A stretch of DNA of 64,000 nt, taken from Microbacterium sp. EST19A (GTDB lineage: Bacteria > Actinomycetota > Actinomycetes > Actinomycetales > Microbacteriaceae). Made by a program: the position numbers and the translations under genes. Positions 57,132 to 64,000 of the stretch are shown here, piece after piece. The stretch is taken from assembly GCF_019969685.1 (NCBI RefSeq), contig NZ_JAHXYZ010000001.1:1488001-1552000 (forward strand), written 5' to 3'. Each line of letters begins with the position of its first letter. The stretch's first letter is position 1. The notes beneath the pieces were generated by a model, which had not been told where the DNA came from, did no database searches, and was given only the letters and a program-made list of their open reading frames with translations.

Positions 57132-58448
57132 ATGACGGTCCAGCCCGAGAACGGCATGACCCGGCGCAACATCCTGCAACTGGCGGGAATCGCCGGAGCA
57201 GGAATGCTGCTCGCATCCTGTGCGGCCCCCGGAACCCGCCCCGGCGGCGGAGCGGCAGGTCCGGCAGCCGGCCCCACGCCTCCGGCATCCGGAAAAGCCA
57301 CCGGCGAAGTCTCCTTCGCACACTGGCGTGGTGAGGATCAGAACGCCTTCGACGAACTGATCAAGCGATTCCGGAAGGAATACGCCGACGTCACCGTCGT
57401 GCAAGACATCACGGCTTCGAACGACTACTCCCGCCAGGCGCTCCAGCGCGTGCGGAACGGTGCGAGCGGCGATGCCCTCACCAGCTTCCGCGGCGCCCAG
57501 TTCGCCAGCTTCGTCGATGCCGAGGTGCTCACCGACCTGTCTGCGACCAAGGCGCCGAAGTCGTACACCCCCGAGCTCATCGAGGCGGGCGTGGCCGACG
57601 GCAAGCAGCTGGCGATCCCGTATCAGACGGTCCTCCTGATGCCCGTCGCGAACGTGGATCTCTTCGACAAGGCCAAGGCCGATGTCGCCCCGGCCGACTG
57701 GGACTCCTTCCTGGACGCCTGCGACAAGCTGAAGTCGTCCGGTGTCACACCGATCTCCTGGCCGGGTGGCGATCAGGGCAACGCAGCGCAGCTGGTCAAC
57801 AGCCTCGTGCTCTACGACGCGCCCTCGGACGACATGTTCACGCAAGTGCAGGCCGGCAAGCTCAAGGTCACCGACGACTGGTTCCTCAAGGTGCTGAAGA
57901 AGTACCAGCAGCTCGCGCCGTTCTTCCAGACGAACTTCACCGGAACGAGCTACGAGTCGTCGCAGCAGCTGTTCGCGAGCGGTCAGGCGGCCATGCTTGC
58001 GACGGGTTCCTACAGCCTGGCGACCGTGCGCGGCCTCGGCAGCACGTTCGACATGGACATGATCTTCCCCAACCCCGCGCCGAAGGGCAAGGGAAAGTGG
58101 GAGGGCGTCTACAACGCCACCTTCATGCTCGGCGTCAACGCCGCCAGCAAGGTGCAGCCCGCTGCCCTCGCCTGGGTCGAGTTCCTCAGCCGCAAGGAGT
58201 CCGCGCAGTACTACGCGAACGAGACGGCGCAGTTCGTCACGGTCGCGGGCGTCGAGTACACCAACCCCGACCTCGCGAAGGCTGCTGCTTTCCTCGACAA
58301 GAAGATCGCGCTCGCCCCCCGTTACCAGTTCACCAACCTGGACATGGCTAACGCGGTGTGGGAGTCGTGCGTGAAGGTCGCCGCAGGTACGTCGCCAGAG
58401 CAGGCCGCCGAAGCGGCGCAGCAGATCATCGACCAGCAGCAGAGCTGA
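57132..58448 (+). CDS. Carbohydrate ABC transporter substrate-binding lipoprotein
   Basis: A 438-residue family 1 solute-binding protein. The N terminus has a Tat-type twin-arginine TRRNILQLAG and lipobox LLASC (about residue 27), so it is probably exported folded and lipidated. After a Gly/Pro/Ala linker the domain begins GEVSFAHWRGEDQNAFDELIKRFRKEY; PIGTS-like sugar-binding features include SWPGGDQG and ANPA-like FPNPAPKG. GAGGAA precedes ATG 57132. It is first in the second GntR-controlled operon and delivers an oligo- or monosaccharide to the two permeases. Confidence 0.92.
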   Translation: MTVQPENGMTRRNILQLAGIAGAGMLLASCAAPGTRPGGGAAGPAAGPTPPASGKATGEVSFAHWRGEDQNAFDELIKRFRKEYADVTVVQDITASNDYSRQALQRVRNGASGDALTSFRGAQFASFVDAEVLTDLSATKAPKSYTPELIEAGVADGKQLAIPYQTVLLMPVANVDLFDKAKADVAPADWDSFLDACDKLKSSGVTPISWPGGDQGNAAQLVNSLVLYDAPSDDMFTQVQAGKLKVTDDWFLKVLKKYQQLAPFFQTNFTGTSYESSQQLFASGQAAMLATGSYSLATVRGLGSTFDMDMIFPNPAPKGKGKWEGVYNATFMLGVNAASKVQPAALAWVEFLSRKESAQYYANETAQFVTVAGVEYTNPDLAKAAAFLDKKIALAPRYQFTNLDMANAVWESCVKVAAGTSPEQAAEAAQQIIDQQQS

Positions 58449-59350
58449 TGGCTGGCAATACTCGCAGGCGCAGTCCGATGAGGGTGGACTGGAGACTCTT
58501 CCTGTTCCCCCTCCCGGCGCTCGCGCTGATCACCTTCTTCTTCCTGCTGCCGCTGGCGCAGTCGTTCCAATACGCGGTCACGAACTGGGACGGCTACTCG
58601 GCGACGTTCGACTACGTCGGCGTCGACAACTTCGTCCGTGCCTTCACCCAGGACAGCCTCTTCGCGAACGCGCTGGGTAACAACCTCCAGTTCCTCCTGA
58701 TCGTCGTCATCTTCCAGACGATGTTCTCCCTGGTGCTCGCGCTGCTGCTCGTGCGGAACTCCCGTGGTTCCGTGCTGCTGCGTGCGCTGTTCTTCTTCCC
58801 GACGATCCTGTCGTCGGTGTCGGTCGGATTCATCTGGAAGTTCGTCTACGACCCCAGCTTCGGACTTGCGAACAGCGCCCTCCGAGCCGTGGGACTGGGA
58901 GGGCTCGAGGGCAGCTATCTGGGTGACGCGAACACCGCGATCATCTGGCTGGCCGTCACCCAGGTCTGGTTCCATTCGGGGCAGATGATGGTCGTCTTCA
59001 TCGCGGGGCTGCAGAACATCCCGCGCGAACTCTACGAGGCGGCCGAAGTGGATGGCGCGAGCCGCTGGCAGCAGTTCAAGTCGATCACGTGGCCCCTCGT
59101 GGCCCCGGCGATGACGATCGTGGTGGCCTACACCACCATCCAGGCGTTCAAGGCGTTCGACCTCGTGCTGGGCATGGTGGGCAACCCGCCGCAGACGGCG
59201 CTCGACATCCTCTCGACCCGCATCTACACCTCTTTCGCGAACTTCCAGTACGGCTACGCCGCTGCCGAATCGATCATCTTCATGGCGCTCATCGGCGCCG
59301 TCGTGATCCTGCAGCGCCGAGTGCTGAAGTTCACCCAGGCTCAGAGCTGA
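58448..59350 (+). CDS. Carbohydrate ABC transporter permease (MalF-like)
   Basis: A 300-residue permease with six TM helices. The EAA loop reads LYEAAEVDGASRWQQFKSITWPLVAP, the canonical CUT1 pattern. ATG 58448 overlaps the binding-protein stop by 1 nt; an ATG 12 codons later is a weaker alternative. It pairs with the next permease. No ATPase is encoded here, so a shared MsiK-type ATPase elsewhere in the genome is expected, as in many actinobacteria. Confidence 0.93.
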   Translation: MAGNTRRRSPMRVDWRLFLFPLPALALITFFFLLPLAQSFQYAVTNWDGYSATFDYVGVDNFVRAFTQDSLFANALGNNLQFLLIVVIFQTMFSLVLALLLVRNSRGSVLLRALFFFPTILSSVSVGFIWKFVYDPSFGLANSALRAVGLGGLEGSYLGDANTAIIWLAVTQVWFHSGQMMVVFIAGLQNIPRELYEAAEVDGASRWQQFKSITWPLVAPAMTIVVAYTTIQAFKAFDLVLGMVGNPPQTALDILSTRIYTSFANFQYGYAAAESIIFMALIGAVVILQRRVLKFTQAQS

Positions 59351-59357
59351 GGGAACC

Positions 59358-60173
59358 ATGATCGCCAAAGTCTCCCGATGGGGCATCCTCCTCGTCTACT
59401 CGATCCTCATCATCGTCCCGCTGACGGTCGTGATCTTCGGCAGCTTCAAGTCCAGTCAGGAGCTGTTCTCCGCGCCGTTCGCGCCGCCGTCGGCTCCGTC
59501 GCTCGCCAACTACGAGACCCTTTTCGGAACGGCCGACCTGGGAACGCCCTTCGTCAACAGCGTGATCGTCACAGCGGTCTCGCTGCTGCTCGCCCTGTTC
59601 ATCGGGAGCCTCGCCGCCTACGCGGTCGCCCGGATCCCCGGCTGGCGCGGCTGGTTGATCTTCGGCGTGCTCGTGCTCGGGATGTCGATCCCGGCGCAGG
59701 CGATCATGGTGCCGCTGTACGTGATGTTCGCGTCGATGGGGCTGCTCAACTCGCTCGTCGGGCTCATCCTGATCGAGGTCGTGCACTCGCTGCCGATCAC
59801 GGTGTTCATCCTCGGCGGGTTCATGAAGACGCTCCCGCGCGAGCTGTACGAGGCGAGCTCGATCGACGGCTCCGGACCCTGGCGCACGTACTGGTCGATC
59901 GTGCTCCCGCTGTCGACGCCGTCGATCGCGGCGACCGCCATCTTCCTGTTCGTGATCATCTGGAACGACCTGCTGTTCCCGCTGCTCTTCGTCCAGGACG
60001 CGGCCTACGAGACGCTCCCGCTCGCTCTGCTGGGCTTCCAGGGTGAGTTCCAGACGAACTATCCCGCCATGTTCGCCGGCGTCATCATCGCGTCGATGCC
60101 GGTCGTCGTGGCGTACATCTTCCTTCAGCGCTACTTCGTCGCTGGAATCACCGCAGGCGCGAGCAAGGGATGA
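59358..60173 (+). CDS. Carbohydrate ABC transporter permease (MalG-like)
   Basis: A 271-residue CUT1 permease with six TM helices, EAA loop LYEASSIDGSGPWRTYWSIVLPLSTP and C-terminal QRYFVAGITAGASKG, a typical MalG ending. It starts 7 bp after the first permease gene. It completes the membrane part of the importer, and its stop overlaps the aldehyde dehydrogenase start (ATGA). Confidence 0.93.
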   Translation: MIAKVSRWGILLVYSILIIVPLTVVIFGSFKSSQELFSAPFAPPSAPSLANYETLFGTADLGTPFVNSVIVTAVSLLLALFIGSLAAYAVARIPGWRGWLIFGVLVLGMSIPAQAIMVPLYVMFASMGLLNSLVGLILIEVVHSLPITVFILGGFMKTLPRELYEASSIDGSGPWRTYWSIVLPLSTPSIAATAIFLFVIIWNDLLFPLLFVQDAAYETLPLALLGFQGEFQTNYPAMFAGVIIASMPVVVAYIFLQRYFVAGITAGASKG

Positions 60174-61615
60174 TCATGAACTCCGAGGCACTGTCTCTCA
60201 TCGCCGGCCGTTGGGAGTCCGCGGACGAGTTCCGCGAGGTGACCGACCCTGCCGACGGGACCGTCGTCGGCCAGGTGGCGTGGGCCGGGGTGGCAGAGGC
60301 GCAGCGCGCCGCGGATGCTGCGGCGGATGCTTTCGAGTCCTGGTCGGCGACCACGCCGCGCTACCGTGCGGACGTGCTGCGCGATGCCGCAGACCTGCTC
60401 GCCGAACGGTCCGACGAGCTTTCCGAGACCCTCGCTCGAGAGGCGGGCAAGCGACTGCCCGAGGCGCAGGGAGAGCTGGCGTTCTCCGGCGAATACCTGC
60501 GATGGTTCGCCGAGGAGGCGCGCCGCGGCGGCGGAGCCATCATGGACGGCGAACGCGAAGGCCGTCGCCACCTGACGCTGCAGCGCCCGGCCGGGGTGGC
60601 CCTCTCTCTCACACCGTGGAACTTCCCCGTGTCGATCCAGGCGCGCAAGCTCGCCCCGATGCTCGCCGCGGGATGCACGGTCGTCGCGCGCGTGTCCGAG
60701 CAGGCTCCTCTGGCCGCGACCGGCTTCGTGCAGGCCCTGCACGACGCCGGCGTTCCGGCAGGGGTGCTCAACCTCGTGCACGGTCCCGCTCGGGCGGTCA
60801 CCTCCGCCCTGATCGCGCACCCCGCCGTGCGGGTGGCGAGCTTCACCGGCTCGACCGCGGTCGGCCGCAGCGTCATGGCGCAGGCATCCGAGGGAATCGT
60901 CCGACCGCTCCTCGAGCTCGGCGGGAACGCTCCCTTCCTCGTCTTCCCGGATGCCGATCTCGATGCCGTGCTCGAGGGCGCGGTCATCGCACGGCTCCGC
61001 AACTCAGGGCAGTCGTGCGTGGGCGCCAACAGGTTCCTCGTGCACGAGGAGATCGCCGCGGAGTTCACCGAGCGGCTCGCGCAGCGGTTCGACGCGCTCA
61101 GCCTCGGACACGGTCTGGGCGTCTCGCGCGACGGCTCGGAGATCCCCGACATGGGACCTGTCATCTCGGCTGCCCGTGCGGCCGAGATCACGGGGTTCGT
61201 GGAGGATGCGATCGATCGTGGCGGCCGACGGGTGACCGAACGCGAAGACGTGCCCGCAGAGGGCTCGTTCGTCCGACCGACCCTCATCGCCGATGCGCCG
61301 ACCGATGCGCGCATCTTCGGCGAGGAGATCTTCGGGCCGGTGGCCGGTGTCTGGTCCTTCCGCACCGACGATGAGGCCATCGCCCTCGCGAACGACACTC
61401 CGATGGGTCTCGCCGCCTACGCGTGGACCCGCGACTCGGCGCGCAGCTGGTCGCTCGCGGAACGCCTCGACGTCGGCATCCTCGGCATCAACGACGCCGT
61501 CCCGTCGGTGGCGTTCGCTCCCATGGGGGGCACCAAGCTCTCCGGCATCGGGCGTGAGGGTTCCTCCGTCGGTATGGAGGAGTTCCAGGAAACGCGCTAC
61601 GTCGCATGGAGCTGA
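60170..61615 (+). CDS. NAD(P)-dependent aldehyde dehydrogenase (succinate-semialdehyde type)
   Basis: A 481-residue ALDH. Catalytic residues are Asn151 (TPWNFP), Glu249 (LELGGNAP) and Cys283 (GQSCVGANR). The coenzyme-contact Lys of KPSE is Arg174 (ARVSEQAP), an uncommon change. The closest pattern is GabD/SSADH-like enzymes, which also include 2-oxoglutarate-semialdehyde, glycolaldehyde and lactaldehyde dehydrogenases. ATG 60170 overlaps the permease stop; ATG 60176 is an alternative. It may oxidise the aldehyde released by the DapA-like aldolase. Confidence 0.9.
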   Translation: MIMNSEALSLIAGRWESADEFREVTDPADGTVVGQVAWAGVAEAQRAADAAADAFESWSATTPRYRADVLRDAADLLAERSDELSETLAREAGKRLPEAQGELAFSGEYLRWFAEEARRGGGAIMDGEREGRRHLTLQRPAGVALSLTPWNFPVSIQARKLAPMLAAGCTVVARVSEQAPLAATGFVQALHDAGVPAGVLNLVHGPARAVTSALIAHPAVRVASFTGSTAVGRSVMAQASEGIVRPLLELGGNAPFLVFPDADLDAVLEGAVIARLRNSGQSCVGANRFLVHEEIAAEFTERLAQRFDALSLGHGLGVSRDGSEIPDMGPVISAARAAEITGFVEDAIDRGGRRVTEREDVPAEGSFVRPTLIADAPTDARIFGEEIFGPVAGVWSFRTDDEAIALANDTPMGLAAYAWTRDSARSWSLAERLDVGILGINDAVPSVAFAPMGGTKLSGIGREGSSVGMEEFQETRYVAWS

Positions 61616-62358
61616 CGACCTTCGCCATCCTCCTCGCGATCATGGTCGTGGGGGCGGGCATGCAGCGCATCACCGGTCTGGGATTCGCGCTGGTCGCCTC
61701 GCCCTTCTTCGTGCTGCTGTTGAACCCGATCAGCGGTGTCTTCCTCGTCAACGTGTGCGGTGTGGTCGTCGCCGTCGCCCTCACTGTGCGATCGTTCGCT
61801 CTCGTCGACTGGCGCCGTTGGGGGATCCTCGCCGCGTCCGCGATCATCGGAGTGATCCCCGGCGCCCTGCTGCTGCTGGTGCTGCCGGTCGCCTGGCTCG
61901 ACATCCTGGTCGGAGCCCTCATCATCACGGGCCTGGTCTCCTCGCTGCTCGTTCGATCGCGCCTGTCGCCGGACCACGTGCCTCCCCTCATCGCTGCGGG
62001 TGCTCTCAGCGGCGCGATGAACGTGACCGCCGGAGTCGGCGGACCACCGCTTGGCATTTACGGAGTGCTGACGAGATGGGACCATCGCTCGTTCGCCGCG
62101 ACGATGCAGCCCGTTTTCGTGACGATCGGCAGCATGTCGCTCGCCGCCAAGCTCTGGCTGTCTCCCGGGGGAATTCCGAATCTCGAACCGTGGATGTGGC
62201 TGGGCGTCGCGGCCGCGTGCCTCGTCGGCATGGCGATCGGAGAAGTGCTCACCCGCGTCGTCACTCCGCAGGTCGCCCGAGGTCTGCTGGTCGCGCTGGC
62301 GCTCGTCGGTGCGGGAACGGTCCTGGTCCGCGGCATCCTCCTGCTCATCGCTCCGTGA
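61606..62358 (+). CDS. TauE/SafE-family anion exporter
   Basis: A 250-residue protein with about eight TM helices in two repeats. VVGAGMQRITGLGFALVASPFFVLLL near the start and AGALSGAMNVTAGVGGPPLGIYGV in the middle are the duplicated family motifs. TauE/SafE proteins export sulfite, sulfoacetate or other small organic anions. It overlaps the ALDH gene by 10 nt. It might export a carboxylate by-product, or suggest that the substrate is sulfonated; the latter is only a possibility. Confidence 0.88.
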   Translation: MELTTFAILLAIMVVGAGMQRITGLGFALVASPFFVLLLNPISGVFLVNVCGVVVAVALTVRSFALVDWRRWGILAASAIIGVIPGALLLLVLPVAWLDILVGALIITGLVSSLLVRSRLSPDHVPPLIAAGALSGAMNVTAGVGGPPLGIYGVLTRWDHRSFAATMQPVFVTIGSMSLAAKLWLSPGGIPNLEPWMWLGVAAACLVGMAIGEVLTRVVTPQVARGLLVALALVGAGTVLVRGILLLIAP

Positions 62359-62384
62359 CGAAGGCCGTGACGAAAGGAAGCACC

Positions 62385-63560
62385 ATGTACGAGAACCCCG
62401 CGGCGCGATCCGCCGCCCTCCCCGCCTCGATGCGCGCCGCCATCTGGGACGGCGTCGGATCCCCACTCGTCGTCGAAGACGTCCCGGTGCCGAGACCCCG
62501 GGCGGGTGAGGTGCTGATCAAGGTCGCCGCCTGCGGTGTCTGCCACACCGACCTGCATCTCCTGAAGGGCGAGGTGCCGTTCCCGGCGCCTGCGGTTCTC
62601 GGGCACGAGGTCAGCGGAGTCGTCGTGGAGCTCGGAGACGATCTCGGCGACAGTGGCATCGAGGTCGGGATGCCGGTCGTCGGGGCGTTCATCATGCCGT
62701 GTGGATCGTGTCGCCAGTGCCTGCGCGGACGCGATGACCTCTGCCCCGTCTTCTTCGAGCAGAACCGGGTCCACGGAAACCTCCTGGACGGCACGTCCCG
62801 GTTGCGTCGCGGCACCGGAGAGCGCATCTCGATGTATTCGATGTCCGGTCTCGCGGAGTATGCCGTTGTGCCCGTGTCGGCCGTCGCGGTCCTGCCGCCG
62901 GAAGTGCCGCTGCAGGAGGCCGCGATCCTCGGATGCGCGGTCTTCACCGCATTCGGGGCGACGGCTCGAGGCGGTCTCACGAGCGGCGATTCCGTCGTCG
63001 TGGTCGCTGTCGGAGGCGTGGGCTCGAGCATCATCCAGGTCGCATCCGGCCTGGGAGCATCACCCATCATCGCGGTCGACGTCGACGACGACAAACTCGA
63101 CGCGGCTCGCGCGCTCGGCGCTGACGTGGTCGTGAATTCGACCACGCAGGACGCCCTCGCCGCGATTCGAGCCGTCGTGCCCGGTGGTGTCGATGTGGCG
63201 TTCGAGGCGCTCGGCCGTCCGGAGACGTTCGAACTCGCCATCGCCGCGCTCGCCGAGGGCGGGCGAATGGTCGCCGTGGGGATCGCGGCGGGCGCCGCGA
63301 CGGCCGCGGTGCCGATCACCACCCTGGTGCGGCGCGGACAGAGCATCGTCGGATCCTTCGGGGCGCGGACGCGCGAGGAGCTGCCGAAGGTCGTGGCGCT
63401 GGCGGCGGAGGGCGGTGTCGATCTGCAGGGTCTGGTGACCCGACGATTCTCGCTCGAGTCCGCGCAGGAGGCGTTCGACACCCTCGCCGCCGGCCGCGTC
63501 TCCGGCCGCGCCATCATCACGATGGACGGTGCACCCGGAGAGCCCCTTCGGCTAGCCTGA
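62385..63560 (+). CDS. Zinc-dependent alcohol dehydrogenase (MDR family)
   Basis: A 391-residue MDR enzyme. Catalytic zinc ligands are Cys53 (CGVCHTD), His74-Glu75 (GHEVSG) and a later Cys (LGCAVFTAFGA). The structural zinc site is Cys106, Cys109, Cys112 and Cys120 (CGSCRQCLRGRDDLC). The cofactor motif is VAVGGVGSSIIQVA, with VDVDDDKL favouring NAD. AAGGAAG precedes ATG 62385. It is similar to the class III/long-chain group in layout. It may interconvert an aldehyde and alcohol from the pathway. Confidence 0.92.
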   Translation: MYENPAARSAALPASMRAAIWDGVGSPLVVEDVPVPRPRAGEVLIKVAACGVCHTDLHLLKGEVPFPAPAVLGHEVSGVVVELGDDLGDSGIEVGMPVVGAFIMPCGSCRQCLRGRDDLCPVFFEQNRVHGNLLDGTSRLRRGTGERISMYSMSGLAEYAVVPVSAVAVLPPEVPLQEAAILGCAVFTAFGATARGGLTSGDSVVVVAVGGVGSSIIQVASGLGASPIIAVDVDDDKLDAARALGADVVVNSTTQDALAAIRAVVPGGVDVAFEALGRPETFELAIAALAEGGRMVAVGIAAGAATAAVPITTLVRRGQSIVGSFGARTREELPKVVALAAEGGVDLQGLVTRRFSLESAQEAFDTLAAGRVSGRAIITMDGAPGEPLRLA

Positions 63561-63565
63561 CGCGG

Positions 63566-64000
63566 ATGGCTCTCACCGATCTCCCCCTCGACCAGCTCCG
63601 CTCCTTCCGGCCCGACGTGGCGGAGCCCGCGGATTTCGATGACTTCTGGGCGCGGACACTCGCCGAATCGCGGGCGCTCGCCGCACCGCCGAAGGTCGAG
63701 CCGGCCGCCACCCCGATCACGCAGCTGATCGTCGAGGATCTGACCTTCAGCGGGTTCGGCGGCGAGCCGATCCGCGCCTGGATCACCCGTCCCCGGGTCG
63801 ACGGACCGCTTCCGACGGTGGTGGAGTACATCGGGTACGGCGGCGGGCGCGGCCTGCCGGGCGAACGGCTCCAGTGGGCGGCCGCGGGGTATGTTCACGT
63901 CCTGATGGACACCCGCGGTCAGGGTGGCGGCTGGGGATCGGGCGGCGACACCCCCGACCCGCACGGCTCCGACGGCGCGACCCCGGGCTTCATGACCCGC
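63566..64000 (+). CDS. Acetylxylan esterase-like protein (AXE1), cut by window end
   Basis: The first 145 codons of an alpha/beta-hydrolase run off the window in frame. Start ATG 63566 lies 6 bp after the ADH stop. LPLDQLRSFRPDVAEPADFDDFW, LTFSGFGGEPIRAWI, VVEYIGYGGGRGLP and MDTRGQGGGWGSGGDTPDP match acetylxylan esterase/cephalosporin-C deacetylase (CE7). The GxSxG nucleophile and the remaining triad would lie beyond the edge. Cytosolic CE7 enzymes remove acetyl groups from imported oligosaccharides, which fits the sugar transporter in this operon and points to an acetylated plant-derived substrate. Confidence 0.88.
   Translation, partial: MALTDLPLDQLRSFRPDVAEPADFDDFWARTLAESRALAAPPKVEPAATPITQLIVEDLTFSGFGGEPIRAWITRPRVDGPLPTVVEYIGYGGGRGLPGERLQWAAAGYVHVLMDTRGQGGGWGSGGDTPDPHGSDGATPGFMTR

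Overview
The window looks like chromosome of a high-GC actinobacterium, most probably a Microbacterium or close Microbacteriaceae relative. Base composition is about 70% G+C by eye, GTG starts are common, genes are packed into operons with ATGA/GTGA overlaps, several starts look leaderless, and an SCO4848-type membrane protein is present. I see no tRNA, rRNA, CRISPR array, transposase or phage gene. Genus is an inference.

Layout. (1) 0.2-4.8 kb: a compact operon of SIS isomerase/deaminase, ROK kinase, PfkB kinase, class II aldolase and DeoR repressor, which together would take a phosphorylated (amino)sugar to triose phosphates. (2) 4.9-11.9 kb: a secreted CAP protein; a double-HTH (GntR+TetR) regulator divergent from an FAD monooxygenase; a HelD/UvrD-like NTPase; an isochorismatase-like hydrolase and an NmrA-like protein. 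(3) 12.0-17.3 kb, minus strand: the most unusual locus, an ECF sigma factor, a 151-aa unknown protein, a cytosolic subtilase with an NPFTRT repeat and a TPR-CHAT (caspase-like) protease, the first two genes overlapping by 4 nt. (4) 17.4-24.0 kb: SCO4848 protein, GyrI-like protein, MFS exporter divergent from an ArsR-type regulator, FUSC protein, and a large secreted propeller/FN3/PKD protein. (5) 24.2-29.3 kb: two ABC systems, each with its own regulator gene (YtrA-type GntR; GbsR/MarR). (6) 29.4-34.6 kb: RNA methyltransferase-like protein, glycine betaine OpuA transporter, lipoprotein. (7) 34.7-40.5 kb: two-component system divergent from lipoprotein, membrane-fusion protein and a MacB-like ABC pair. 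(8) 40.7-44.4 kb: PadR/DUF1048/DrrAB-type export operon; TetR gene divergent from a small membrane protein gene.

(9) 44.4-64 kb: a large catabolic island. The minus-strand arm encodes FGGY kinase, GlpD-like dehydrogenase, GlcD/ADPS-like FAD oxidase and an ABM-fold protein. The plus-strand arm encodes DapA-family aldolase, enolase-superfamily enzyme, MBL-fold protein, unknown protein, SDR, Gfo/Idh/MocA protein, CBM9-like protein and a FadR-type GntR regulator, then a second transcription unit with a carbohydrate ABC transporter (binding protein and two permeases), aldehyde dehydrogenase, TauE/SafE protein, zinc alcohol dehydrogenase and an acetylxylan-esterase-like gene cut by the window edge. 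The same 24-bp operator (one mismatch) sits just upstream of both transcription units, which argues that the local GntR protein controls the whole island. The substrate is not identified. The gene mix suggests non-phosphorylative oxidation of a sugar or sugar acid joined to polyol-phosphate metabolism.

Repeats and words: two hairpin repeat families in intergenic regions, two copies of a short CCTTCGAC-type element inside genes, and a strong excess of the word GGATGCC/GGCATCC throughout.
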